A stretch of 64,000 nucleotides of DNA from Paraeggerthella hominis (GCF_021044775.1 NZ_JAJNOQ010000008.1:62001-126000); one strand, 5' to 3'; counted from the first letter of the stretch, positions 26,723 through 35,461 are shown. The notes: generated by a model from the sequence alone, not told the origin. Made by a program: numbers and translations.

Positions 26723-27073
26723 TTACGACTGCGCGTTCTGGCGCGACTGCTGTTTTGCGCGATCCTTCACGTCTTTTTTGGAAAGCCCGGTACGCGCGTA
26801 GATAGAGTTGATGTACTGCCCGCTTTTCGTGAAGTCGATGCTTGCCGAGCCGGCGAAGATCGCAAGGCCAACTGACGAGACCATCATGACGGCCCCGGCA
26901 ACGAGGTTGCCTGCCTCGATGATGCCGTTCAGCTCGAGCGCCAGCTTTCCCCATACCAGAACCAGAATGGCGGCCAGGGAGGCCGAGCACTTGATGATGT
27001 CTTTGCGTCGATTCGCCTGCAATCGAAGAATCTCCTCGTAGGCCTTTTGCTGGCGCTTGCTGTATCGAGCCAT
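26723..27073 (-). CDS. Small two-helix membrane protein of unknown function
   Basis: 116 residues, ATG 27073 with AAGGGGG upstream on the reverse strand. Basic N-terminus MARYSKRQQKAYEEILRLQA, two hydrophobic segments (about 31-48 and 56-76), then a polar C-terminus with SIDFTKSGQYINSIYARTGL and a Lys/Gln-rich end. No family is recognised. It lies between two terminators and is transcribed toward the MFS/zinc-ribbon side; no functional link is evident. Confidence 0.65.
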   Translation of the reverse strand: MARYSKRQQKAYEEILRLQANRRKDIIKCSASLAAILVLVWGKLALELNGIIEAGNLVAGAVMMVSSVGLAIFAGSASIDFTKSGQYINSIYARTGLSKKDVKDRAKQQSRQNAQS

Positions 27074-27129
27074 GATTGCCCCCTTGGTTCTTGACGAAGC
27101 TTCTTGCGAACGGCGTGCGCTCTACTATA

Positions 27130-27171
27130 CCGAAAAGCTGAGTCCGCGAAGCGAAGGACTCAGCTTTTCGG
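27130..27171 (-). terminator. Bidirectional hairpin terminator
   Basis: Perfect 16-bp arms CCGAAAAGCTGAGTCC / GGACTCAGCTTTTCGG, 10-base loop, just beyond the stop of the reverse-strand OFA-type transporter. Confidence 0.85.
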
Positions 27172-27186
27172 CGTTCAACCGGGATA

Positions 27187-28452
27187 CTATCCTCTTCTTG
27201 CAGCCCTGCGATTCTCGAGCATCTTCATGTCCTTGTCCCATTTCCGCGAGAAGGGAAGCACGGTGATCGTTGCAATGACGGAAAGCACGGTCATGACGAT
27301 GAATATGGGAAGTCGGTTGGCCGCTCCGCCGACGGCGATGCCGACGACGATGTTCAAGATGGAGCCGAACGTGATGGCGAAGTTCGCCAAGGACAGGTTC
27401 AACGGGTAGTTCTTCGAGCCGAATCGCTGGCGAGCAAACGCGGAGGCCACAACGGGCACGCCGCCGTAGCAGAAGCCGCAGCACAGGGCGCCTATGATGT
27501 AGAGCGCCGAGATGCCGGTCATGAACGCGCTGACGATGCACGCGGTGGCGGCCACGGCGATGAGCCCGTCGATCAGCATGGTGATCTTCACGTTGGTCTT
27601 GTCGTAGATGAGGCCGATGACCACGCGCGCCAGGCCGTTGCAGGTTGATACCAAGCCAACGAGCAGGGTGGCGAAGCCGGCGTCGAGTCCGACGATCTGC
27701 GCGTCCGAAGCGCAATTGCCGATGGTCGCCAGCCCTATGGCGATCACGATGATCGCCCAGGTCCAGTACACGTAGAACGTCCCCGTTTTCAGTGCGCTAT
27801 CCTCGTCGCCGGGATCGTAGCTGTCTCCCGTGGCCTTTTCGGGCGCCAGAAGCTCCACGATGTTCGTGGGCGGCCGCTGCAGGAACAGGGCCAGGGCAAT
27901 CACGATCACTGCCGTGATCACGCCGATGGCCGTGAACACGGTTCCCAGGCCGAACAGGGGAATCAGGTTGACGGACAGCGTGCCCAGTATAAGGGATCCC
28001 AGTCCGAAGCCCATCATGAGAACGCCCGACGAGAACCCTACCTTGTCGGGGAACCACACGTTGGTGGTGGCGACGACCGAGTTGTACCCCACGCCCACGC
28101 CAAGGCCGCCGAACGTGCCGTAGCATAGGTACACGACCGCGATGCTCCCGTTGCCGAAGATGCCGGTTCCGGCGAAGCCGATGAAGAACAGAACGGCTGC
28201 GACAAGCAGCGTTCCTTTCACGCCGATCTTCTTCTCGATCTGGGAGCCGATGACCGCTCCTATGCAGAACGTGATCATCATGATGTTGAAGGTGAGCGCG
28301 ACGGCGCCCTTCTCCAGTCCGAATGAGGAGCACATGGGCGCTGCGAACATCGAGAATGCGTAAATCAGGCCCAGGAACAAAAGCGTGAGCGTTGACAGAA
28401 TGAGGTAAAGCACCCGCTTACTCTTAATCTGTCCGATGGTGAGATCAGACAT
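27187..28452 (-). CDS. MFS transporter, OFA-like (oxalate/formate antiporter family)
   Basis: 421 residues, twelve membrane helices; AGGAGAGGGG precedes ATG 28452 on the reverse strand. The N-terminus LYLILSTLTLLFLGLIYAFS followed by MFAAPMCSSFGLEKGAVALT, and GLGVGVGYNSVVATTNVWFP in the helix 4-5 region, match the OFA/OxlT branch of MFS. These exchange or import small organic acids. It is divergent from the trigger-factor-like gene at 28637 and shares its promoter region, where a GTACTAGAT motif lies. Together with the AAHS transporter it gives the locus two candidate carboxylate carriers, for example one for uptake and one for product export. Confidence 0.8.
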   Translation of the reverse strand: MSDLTIGQIKSKRVLYLILSTLTLLFLGLIYAFSMFAAPMCSSFGLEKGAVALTFNIMMITFCIGAVIGSQIEKKIGVKGTLLVAAVLFFIGFAGTGIFGNGSIAVVYLCYGTFGGLGVGVGYNSVVATTNVWFPDKVGFSSGVLMMGFGLGSLILGTLSVNLIPLFGLGTVFTAIGVITAVIVIALALFLQRPPTNIVELLAPEKATGDSYDPGDEDSALKTGTFYVYWTWAIIVIAIGLATIGNCASDAQIVGLDAGFATLLVGLVSTCNGLARVVIGLIYDKTNVKITMLIDGLIAVAATACIVSAFMTGISALYIIGALCCGFCYGGVPVVASAFARQRFGSKNYPLNLSLANFAITFGSILNIVVGIAVGGAANRLPIFIVMTVLSVIATITVLPFSRKWDKDMKMLENRRAARRG

Positions 28453-28536
28453 AAAACCCCTCTCCTTTGGATTTTCCGGGAAAGCTCGTGTACCTCAAGG
28501 ATAGTCACCAAGGGGGACGCCCCCCTATAGTTGCCC

Positions 28537-28545
28537 GTACTAGAT
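28537..28545. promoter_or_regulatory. GTACTAGAT motif in the divergent promoter region
   Basis: Third location of the GTACTA(G/A)A motif, about 90 bp upstream of both divergent genes (27187-28452 and 28637-29953). A small GGGGG-ACG-CCCCC hairpin lies at 28512-28524. Confidence 0.4.
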
Positions 28546-28636
28546 TTGGCGTTTTCATACTCCCGAAGGGACTACGCGAACGGGGGCGAGTGCTAGATTT
28601 TCCCCATTGCATCTATCACGGGGAAAGGGGTACGTC

Positions 28637-29953
28637 ATGCAGGTGGCTATGAGGCAGAAAAGCGTCGATACCGTTGAGCTTACGGTGTTGCTTTCGACCG
28701 AAGAGGTGAAAGACGGGCTCAAACGCGCGGCGATCCTGGTGGCGTACGAGCATAAGGTCGAACCTGATCCCAAGCGGCAGCCGGTGGACGTGGTGCGCGA
28801 GGTGCTCGGAAAGGACGAGGCGGCGTTCTTGTTCGACGAGGCCGTTATGGCGCGCTGCGCGCCGTTCGCTTTGGCCGACCGCGAGGTCGATATCGTGGGC
28901 GAGCCGAAGTACGCATGCGCCCAGCATGTGCGCGAGGGCCATACGTTCGAGTTTCAGATGACGTGCGTTCCCGTTCCGAAGTTCGAGCTGTCCTCGTACG
29001 ATCCCGTCGAGATAACCATGCCCGCCCTTGCCGTTTCGGACGATCAGGTTGAAGAGCAGATCCAGGCTTTGGTGAAGGCTTCCGCCGACCGGGGAACCGA
29101 CGATAGCCATAGCACGGTGGAGAAAGGCGACTCCGTGGAACTGGAGCTGGAGACGATCCAGGACGGAAAGCCGGTCCGTGCGCTGTGCTCGAAAGCGCGC
29201 GTTTACAACACCGGCTCTTTGTCCATGCCGGACGATTTCGACGAGGCGATCGTGGGGATGGACGTCGGGGAAACGAAATCCTTCGAGTTCGAAGGCCCCA
29301 GCTTCGAGCTTGACGCGAGCGGGCAGCCGGTTATGGAGTCGTATCGCTCGACGGTCACGGTCAAGCGCATTCTGTCGACGGTTGAACCCGAAGTGACAGA
29401 TGCGTGGGCGGCTCGCGTCATGCCGAACTGCTCGACCGTCGCGCAGCTGCGCGAGCATATCCGCTCGCGCTTGCTTCAGCAGCAAGCGAAAGAGCACCAG
29501 AAGCAAAAGGAGCAGCTGTGCGCCGCCGAGCTGGCCAAGCGCTTCAACAGCAAGATTCCCGATGCGGTATACGACGCCGCCATGTCCGAAGCTCGTAAGA
29601 CGCTTCACAAGTCGCTGAAAGAGCAGGGGCAAACGCTGGAGGACTTCCTGAAGCAGCAGGGGATGGAGGAGCAGCAGCTGACGATGTCGGTGATGATGCA
29701 GGTGCGCGAGCAGCTGGTGCGGCAGTTCTCGCTTGACGCGTTCGCTCGACATGAGGGGCTTTCCGTGGAGGATGCGGACATCGATTCGTTCTTCGATGCG
29801 ATTTCGCCCAACAACGCCGTTGCGGCGCGGAAGGATTTCGAGCGATCGGGCAAGCTGTTCGCCGCCAAGGGAGCCGCGCTGCGCTTGAAGGCGAATCGCC
29901 TGCTGGCGGAGCAAGCTGTCGTGCACGATGCTGCTGCGCACCGGGTCGGCTGA
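28637..29953 (+). CDS. Divergent trigger-factor-like chaperone with FKBP domain
   Basis: 438 residues from ATG 28637 (GGGAAAGGGG upstream). Domain order as in trigger factor: N-terminal domain (1-115), FKBP-type isomerase domain (about 140-235; VEKGDSVELELETIQDGKPV, VGMDVGETKSFEFEGP), then a long helical chaperone domain (about 255-430). The ribosome-docking motif GFRxGK of true trigger factors is missing: the equivalent loop reads VEPDPKRQPVDVV. It is therefore probably not the housekeeping nascent-chain chaperone but a dedicated one. It flanks the Mo-enzyme cluster on the right as the shorter paralogue at 19747 does on the left, and has a GTACTAGAT motif upstream. Confidence 0.75.
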   Translation: MQVAMRQKSVDTVELTVLLSTEEVKDGLKRAAILVAYEHKVEPDPKRQPVDVVREVLGKDEAAFLFDEAVMARCAPFALADREVDIVGEPKYACAQHVREGHTFEFQMTCVPVPKFELSSYDPVEITMPALAVSDDQVEEQIQALVKASADRGTDDSHSTVEKGDSVELELETIQDGKPVRALCSKARVYNTGSLSMPDDFDEAIVGMDVGETKSFEFEGPSFELDASGQPVMESYRSTVTVKRILSTVEPEVTDAWAARVMPNCSTVAQLREHIRSRLLQQQAKEHQKQKEQLCAAELAKRFNSKIPDAVYDAAMSEARKTLHKSLKEQGQTLEDFLKQQGMEEQQLTMSVMMQVREQLVRQFSLDAFARHEGLSVEDADIDSFFDAISPNNAVAARKDFERSGKLFAAKGAALRLKANRLLAEQAVVHDAAAHRVG

Positions 29954-30070
29954 GCGCCTGCATTCTGGAAAGCGCGTGGAGCAAGCGGCTGCTCGGCCGG
30001 ATGCGCGTGTTCCGGTCGGGCTCGCGCGCTTTGCGTACCGAACTTGCGAGCGGAGCATGGGAGGACGGCT

Positions 30071-31447
30071 GTGGCGTGGGGAAGAGAGCACATTACGAAA
30101 CAGGCGTTTCGCACTGCGCCTGAGGACTACGCCGCGTTCGAGGCGATCAATTTGGCGGGGCGAGAGAACGTTCGCGTGTTGGACGTCGGATGTTTCGACG
30201 GCTTCAACACCCGGCTGAAGTTCGCGCCTTACGACTCGATCGCGCGCGTCGTGGGCATCGACCCGTCGGCTGACGATATCGCGCGTGCCGTTGCGCAGAC
30301 GGATGACGCTCGCTTTCTATTCGTGCATGCCGCCTTTGAAGACTTCGAACCCGAAGACGGCGCGGCTTTCGACGTGGTGTACTTCTCCCATGTGTTGCAG
30401 CATGTGCGGGACCCGCAGGCGGCTTTGGCCAAGGCTTATCGGTTGCTGGCGCCGGGAGGGTTCGTCGTCGTGAAGACCACGGACGACTCGGTGAAGCTGT
30501 CGTATCCCGACCCGAGCCAATCGATGAAAAGGCTTTTCGCGCTGTACGACGAGCATGTGCGACCGAATACGGCCTGGACGGCGTGCACCGACCGTTGCAA
30601 TGGGCAGAAATGTTACACCTACCTGGTTCGCGCGGGTTTTTCGCCGATACGGGTGAAAACGTTTTCCGTAGACACGGTTGGGAAAGCGCGCGAGGAGCGT
30701 CTTGAGCTGTTCGAGCGTTTCGCGTACTTCAGGCGAAACGTGCCGAGCTGCGTCGATACGGCGATAGCGAACGAGATCCACGCGCTTCTTGACGAATGGA
30801 AGGCTCTTTTCGAGAGCGACGAGTACTACTTTTCGTCGGAGTCGTTCGTGGCTATTGGACAAAAGCCCGACGTCGACCGGCGGCCTTGGACGTTCGCTGG
30901 CGATGCGTTCGGCGACGGTCGTGCCGGGTGCGCGCAATTCTCGGAGTTGCAGGGGACGATGGACGCGGAGGGCGATGCGCTGCTGATTCGCCCCATGGTG
31001 GAAGACGATCTTGCGGGCGTCATGGCCATCGAGGCGAAGGCTTTCCAAGATCCGTGGACGCCGCTTGCCTACGCTCTTGAGCTTCGGCACAATCCCTGTG
31101 CGCATTACGAGGTGGTGTGCGCCTTGTCGGGGGGCGGTTCTCCTGTCGCTTGCGATGTGACGGGGTATCTTGGCTGGTGGGAGGCGGGCGATACTGCAGC
31201 GATCGTAAGGGTGGCGGTAGATCCTTGCGCCCGACGGGGCGGATGCGGGACGAAGTTGGTGAAGCGCGCGTGCCAGCAGGCGGCGGCGCGGGGGTGCCGT
31301 TCCATGCAGTTGGAGGTGCGTGCTTCCAACGAATCCGCGCGCGCGTTTTACCGGCGGCTTGGATTCAGGGACGTTTTCGTTCGGGAGGGGTTCTACGATT
31401 TCCCGGCTGACGACGCAGTGGTGATGGCGAAGGAGCTTGAGTCGTAG
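30071..31447 (+). CDS. Fusion of a SAM methyltransferase and a RimI-like GNAT acetyltransferase
   Basis: 458 residues from GTG 30071 (GGGAGG 6 bases upstream; the in-frame TTG at 30044 is less likely). Domain 1 (about 1-270): class-I methyltransferase with VRVLDVGCFDGFNTRL (motif I), VVGIDPSADDIARA, FDVVYFSHVLQHV and LLAPGGFVVVKT. Domain 2 (about 305-458): GNAT fold with IRPMVEDDLAGVMAIEAKAF, acetyl-CoA loop RRGGCGTKLVKRA and C-terminal ASNESARAFYRRLGF, all as in RimI. Both catalytic cores look intact. RimI acetylates ribosomal protein bS18; a fused methyltransferase suggests a two-step modification of one target, but the substrate is unknown. No sequence break lies at the junction, so a true fusion is likely. 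Confidence 0.75.
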   Translation: MAWGREHITKQAFRTAPEDYAAFEAINLAGRENVRVLDVGCFDGFNTRLKFAPYDSIARVVGIDPSADDIARAVAQTDDARFLFVHAAFEDFEPEDGAAFDVVYFSHVLQHVRDPQAALAKAYRLLAPGGFVVVKTTDDSVKLSYPDPSQSMKRLFALYDEHVRPNTAWTACTDRCNGQKCYTYLVRAGFSPIRVKTFSVDTVGKAREERLELFERFAYFRRNVPSCVDTAIANEIHALLDEWKALFESDEYYFSSESFVAIGQKPDVDRRPWTFAGDAFGDGRAGCAQFSELQGTMDAEGDALLIRPMVEDDLAGVMAIEAKAFQDPWTPLAYALELRHNPCAHYEVVCALSGGGSPVACDVTGYLGWWEAGDTAAIVRVAVDPCARRGGCGTKLVKRACQQAAARGCRSMQLEVRASNESARAFYRRLGFRDVFVREGFYDFPADDAVVMAKELES

Positions 31448-31632
31448 GCTTCGCGCTGCGCGGCGGGTTCGCGCGTCCGGCGGGTTTGCGCTGGCTGCGT
31501 TGCTCGCGTGCTCGGTGGGTTTTCCTGCTTTCGCCGCGCACCTTCGCGTGTGCTCGCGCCGAGCCGCCCACACGTTCTCGCGCGCCCGCTGTTGCCGGTA
31601 GTGCCGACCCCCCGTACGTCCTTGCGCGCCCG

Positions 31633-31774
31633 TGTCAAAACGGGCGAGTTTTGCTGGTCCTCAAACTAGGATAATGCAAGGTGACAGTCCTCTGATCAGG
31701 TGTGATGCAAAACACTTGTAGCGGCATAGCCCCGACAAGGCGAAAAACCGCCGCAAAACTCGTCCGTTTTGACA
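31633..31774. repeat. 142-bp inverted-repeat unit, family A copy 2
   Basis: Same unit and orientation as 14934-15075, with one mismatch in the left terminal repeat (GGGCGAG for GGACGAG). It is followed at about 31783-31865 by four imperfect repeats of CCGGTCCCGCAAGGCCCC. The whole gene-free stretch 31448-31950 holds this unit, its homologous left flank (from about 31573) and the promoter of the next gene. Confidence 0.9.
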
Positions 31775-31950
31775 GAAGGGTACTGGTCCCGCAAGGTCGC
31801 CGGTCCCGCAAGGCCCCCCGGTTCCGCAAGGCCCCCCGGTCCCGCAAGCGTCCCGGTCCTGCGAGAACACCGGCTCCGTGCCAGGTGCTGGCGCGCGGCG
31901 GTTGCACGCTTGCGCTATACTGTCCGAAACAAAACTCGGAAGGGCGGCGC

Positions 31951-32142
31951 ATGAGGAATCGGGAGCGAATCTACGCAGGCATCGCGGTGCTGAGCTTCGT
32001 CTTGATGACGGGCAGCTTGGTGATGACGTACATGAACGCGGGCGAGGGCGAGGTCGGTTTGCTGGACCTGGGTCCGTCCCTTGCGCTTGGCCTGCTGTTT
32101 TTGGTGAACGTCGTTCTGGCCAAACAGAACAAGCAGAGGTAG
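31951..32142 (+). CDS. Small two-helix membrane protein upstream of dnaG
   Basis: 63 residues, ATG 31951 with GGAAGGG upstream. Helix 1 IYAGIAVLSFVLMTGSLVM, an acidic loop NAGEGEVGLLDLG, helix 2 ALGLLFLVNVVLAKQN. No family recognised. Only 9 bp separate its stop from the dnaG start, so the two are co-transcribed; a functional link is not evident. Confidence 0.65.
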   Translation: MRNRERIYAGIAVLSFVLMTGSLVMTYMNAGEGEVGLLDLGPSLALGLLFLVNVVLAKQNKQR

Positions 32143-32151
32143 GGTTCGCGC

Positions 32152-34008
32152 ATGGCCGGCATCAGCGAAGAAGACATTCAGAAGGTACGCGAGGCGAACG
32201 ACCTGGTGGCCGTTATCAGCGAGCGCACGCCTGTGAAGCAGCGCGGGCGCGATTTCTGGTGCTGCTGTCCGCTGCACAACGAGAAAACCCCCTCTTTCAA
32301 GATCGATCCCGCCACGCAGCTGTGGCATTGCTTCGGCTGCGGCGAGGGCGGCGACGTGTTCTCCTTCATCATGAAAACCGAGGATTTGAACTTTCCCGAG
32401 GCCGTGCGCCGCTTGGCGGAGCGCGCGCATATCGAGATATCGGACGCCGGCGGGCCGCGCAGCGTTGGTTCTAGCAAGAAAGCGCGACTCAAGGCCGTGT
32501 GCGAGGAAACGGCGGACTTCTACCATACGCAGCTTATGCGCAATCCCGGCCCCGAGGCGAGCGCCGCGCGCAGCTACCTGGGCGCGCGCGGGCTTGGCGG
32601 CGACGTTCCCAAAACGTGGCGGTTGGGCTTCGCGCCGGGTCGCGGGCAGCTGGTGCGCCATCTGGCGGCAAAGGGGTTCAAGCCCGACGAGATGGTGCAG
32701 GCCAACGTCGCGCTTTCGGGCGACGGCGGCAGGCTGCGCGATCGGTTCTACAACCGCGTGATGTTTCCCATCAACGACCCGCAGGGCGAGTGCATCGCCT
32801 TCGGCGGGCGCGTGGTGGGCAAAGGCGAGCCGAAGTACCTGAACTCCCAGGAAACGCCGCTGTTCCATAAGTCGCAGGTGCTGTACGGCATGGAGAAGGC
32901 GAAGGCGTCCATGGCGTCAACGGGCACCGCCATCGTGTGCGAGGGCTACACCGACGTGATCGCGCTGCACGAAGCGGGGATCGAGAACGCGGTGGCCACC
33001 TTGGGCACGGCGCTCACCATGCGCCACATTCGTCTGCTCGCGCGCCATGCGCAGCATCGCATCGTGTACCTGTTCGATGGCGACGAAGCGGGGCAGCGTG
33101 CGGCCGACCGCGCGCTGGCGTTCATCGACGACAGCATGACGCCGGAGGCGGGTCGCACCAAGATCGAGCTGGCGGCCGTCACGCTGCCGGACAACCTGGA
33201 CCCGGCCGATTTCGTGTCGGATCGCGGGGGCGCGGCGCTGCAAGAGCTGGTCGAACATGCGCAGCCCCTGCTCAAGTACGGTATCGATCGTCGATTGGCG
33301 CGCCATGACCTCAGTCGTGCCGAAGGCCGCTCGGCCGCCTTGGCCGATGCGCTCTCGGTGCTCGCGCCCATCAAGGACTCCATGTTGGCGCGCGATTACG
33401 CCGTGCAGATCGCCAGCAGATGCCGTGCGCGCGAGGAGGACGTGCTCGATCAGCTGGGCAAGCTGAAGCCGCCGCGCGCTGCGGACGCCGAAGGAGCGGA
33501 CGCTGCGGCAGACGACGAGCCTCGGCGGGCTCCGCAGCCGCGGCGCGAGCGGCTTCCCCAATCGGAGGTCAACCGGCGCCGCTTCGAGCGCCAGTTGCTC
33601 GCCCTGATCGCGTCCCGACCCGACCTGGGCCTGCTGCACGCTGACGCGCTCGCGCAAACGCAGTGGCACGAGCCCGCGCACGCTACGATCGCGCAGAGCA
33701 TGCTGGACACGCTGGCCGAAGACCCTGCAGCTCAGCCCGCGCGGCTGGTCGGCGAGGTCGCGCGCGTGCTGCCCGCTGCGGCCGGCATGTTGACCGCCGG
33801 TGCCGAAAGCGCTGTGGAGGACGAGGGCCGCTTGGCATCTTTCCTGGTGGAAGAGCTGTCCATAGGCGACGCGGAAGATGCCGTGGCAGCGCTCAAGGCC
33901 CAGCTTTCCGATCCGTCGCGTCTTCCGGCCGACGAGTACGAGATGCTGTTCGAAGCCGTGGCCGCCATGCAGCAGGATCTGACGCGCCGCCGCGCCGCGC
34001 ACGTGTAG
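32152..34008 (+). CDS. dnaG: DNA primase
   Basis: 618 residues. N-terminal CHC2 zinc finger CPLHNEKTPSF ... WHCFGCGEGGDVF (about 40-70); RNA-polymerase-like domain with RFYNRVMFPINDPQG and GEPKYLNSQETPLF; TOPRIM VCEGYTDVIALHEAG and YLFDGDEAGQRAADRAL with the acidic metal ligands. The C-terminal 180 residues are divergent and contain a Pro/Arg-rich linker before the helical DnaB-interaction region. Synthesises RNA primers at replication forks. Usually followed by rpoD; here followed instead by NfeD and SPFH genes, so the sigma gene is elsewhere. Confidence 0.95.
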   Translation: MAGISEEDIQKVREANDLVAVISERTPVKQRGRDFWCCCPLHNEKTPSFKIDPATQLWHCFGCGEGGDVFSFIMKTEDLNFPEAVRRLAERAHIEISDAGGPRSVGSSKKARLKAVCEETADFYHTQLMRNPGPEASAARSYLGARGLGGDVPKTWRLGFAPGRGQLVRHLAAKGFKPDEMVQANVALSGDGGRLRDRFYNRVMFPINDPQGECIAFGGRVVGKGEPKYLNSQETPLFHKSQVLYGMEKAKASMASTGTAIVCEGYTDVIALHEAGIENAVATLGTALTMRHIRLLARHAQHRIVYLFDGDEAGQRAADRALAFIDDSMTPEAGRTKIELAAVTLPDNLDPADFVSDRGGAALQELVEHAQPLLKYGIDRRLARHDLSRAEGRSAALADALSVLAPIKDSMLARDYAVQIASRCRAREEDVLDQLGKLKPPRAADAEGADAAADDEPRRAPQPRRERLPQSEVNRRRFERQLLALIASRPDLGLLHADALAQTQWHEPAHATIAQSMLDTLAEDPAAQPARLVGEVARVLPAAAGMLTAGAESAVEDEGRLASFLVEELSIGDAEDAVAALKAQLSDPSRLPADEYEMLFEAVAAMQQDLTRRRAAHV

Positions 34009-34097
34009 GCGCAACCGTTCGGTTTCGAGTCCGCTGCGCGTCATGCTGTCGTGCAGACGGATAGTGTATACTCGAACAAGGAGAAAGGAGCTACCGT

Positions 34098-34526
34098 ATG
34101 AGCCCCTTCGTATGGTTGGGCGTCGCCGCGGCGATGGCCCTTGTCGAGGTCGTTTCGCTGGGCCTCATCACCCTGTGGTTCGTTGTCGGCGCGCTGGTAG
34201 CGTTCGCCGCGAACCTGCTCGGCGTCGATCCTGCCGTGCAGGTGATCGTCTTTCTGGTCGTTTCCGTCGTGTGCCTTGTGGCCCTTCGCCCCGTGTTCAT
34301 GAAGTACCGCAATCGCGGTGATTCCAAGGAACCGACGCTGGTCGGCCAGGTTGCCGTCGTGTGCGAGGCTATCGACAACGATCGCCTGGTCGGGCGCGTT
34401 GAAACGTCCGATCACATGACCTGGGCCGCCTGCTCTGCCAGCGGAGAGCCCCTGCCCGTTGGCCAGAACGTCGTCGTGGTCGGGCAAGAAAGCGTCAAGC
34501 TCATCGTTGAAAGGAAACTCCCATGA
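34098..34526 (+). CDS. NfeD-like membrane protein
   Basis: 142 residues. Two to three N-terminal membrane helices (GVAAAMALVEVVSLGLITLW, WFVVGALVAFAANLLGV, VIVFLVVSVVCLVALRPVF), then a C-terminal OB-fold: LVGQVAVVCEAIDNDRLVGR ... SGEPLPVGQNVVVVGQ. This is the short NfeD form lacking the protease domain, normally partnered with an SPFH/stomatin protein. The adjacent SPFH gene overlaps it by an ATGA, so the pair is a membrane-microdomain module. AAGGAGAAAGGAG precedes the start. Confidence 0.88.
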   Translation: MSPFVWLGVAAAMALVEVVSLGLITLWFVVGALVAFAANLLGVDPAVQVIVFLVVSVVCLVALRPVFMKYRNRGDSKEPTLVGQVAVVCEAIDNDRLVGRVETSDHMTWAACSASGEPLPVGQNVVVVGQESVKLIVERKLP

Positions 34527-35461
34527 TCTTCCTTATCGTGCTCGTCGTGATCCTGGTTCTGTTCTCGGTCACGTGCATCAAAATCGTGCCGCAGGCCGAA
34601 GCCGCCATCGTGGAGCGCCTGGGCTCGTATCTGACCACCTGGAACAACGGGCTGCACGTGAAGATTCCCTTCATCGACCGCGTGCGTCCCTACGTGTCGC
34701 TCAAAGAGCAGGTGTTCGACTTCCCGCCGCAGCCCGTCATCACGAAGGATAACGTGACCATGTCCATCGACACCGTGGTGTTCTTCAAGATCATGGACCC
34801 GAAGCTGTACTGTTACGGCGTGGAGAATCCCATCGTGGCCATCGAGAACCTGTCGGCCACCACGCTGCGCAACATCATCGGCGATCTTGACCTGGACACC
34901 ACGCTCACCTCGCGCGATACCATCAACGCGAAGATGCGCTCCATCCTTGACGAGGCCACCGACGCCTGGGGCATCAAGGTCAACCGCGTAGAGGTCAAGA
35001 ACATCACGCCGCCGGCAGCCATTCAGCAGGCTATGGAAAAGCAGATGAAGGCCGAGCGCGAGAAGCGCGAGGCGGTGCTTTTGGCCGAGGGCGAGAAACA
35101 GGCCGCCATCACCATCGCCGAGGGAAAGAAGCAGGCGCAGATTCTTTCCGCCGAAGCCGAGAAGCAGACCATCATCTTGGCTGCCGAGGCCGAGAAGGAG
35201 AAGCAGATCCGCGAGGCCGAGGGCGAAGCGGAGGCTATCAAGAACGTGCAGCAGGCGACGGCCGACGGCATCCGCGCAGTGCGGGAAGCGGGCGCCGACA
35301 ACGCCGTTTTGACCCTGCAAGCCTTCGAAGCGCTCAAGAAAGTGGCGGACGGTCGCTCCACGAAGCTCATCATCCCCTCCGACATCCAGGGCCTTGCCGG
35401 GTTGGCGGCGTCGCTCAAAGAGATCGTCGTGGACAGCGAGGATTCCGCTCGTACGGAGTAG
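34523..35461 (+). CDS. SPFH/band-7 (stomatin/QmcA-like) protein
   Basis: 312 residues. One N-terminal membrane helix, FLIVLVVILVLFSVTCI, then the SPFH domain: IVPQAEAAIVERLGSYLTTW, FDFPPQPVITKDNVTMSIDT, TLRNIIGDLDLDTTLTSRD, and a long Ala/Glu/Lys coiled coil (about 165-250, KQAAITIAEGKKQAQILSAE repeats). The C-terminus SSTKLIIPSDIQG-type segment is typical of slipin/QmcA proteins. Forms oligomeric membrane scaffolds that modulate proteases or lipid organisation. Translationally coupled to nfeD through ATGA. Confidence 0.92.
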   Translation: MIFLIVLVVILVLFSVTCIKIVPQAEAAIVERLGSYLTTWNNGLHVKIPFIDRVRPYVSLKEQVFDFPPQPVITKDNVTMSIDTVVFFKIMDPKLYCYGVENPIVAIENLSATTLRNIIGDLDLDTTLTSRDTINAKMRSILDEATDAWGIKVNRVEVKNITPPAAIQQAMEKQMKAEREKREAVLLAEGEKQAAITIAEGKKQAQILSAEAEKQTIILAAEAEKEKQIREAEGEAEAIKNVQQATADGIRAVREAGADNAVLTLQAFEALKKVADGRSTKLIIPSDIQGLAGLAASLKEIVVDSEDSARTE

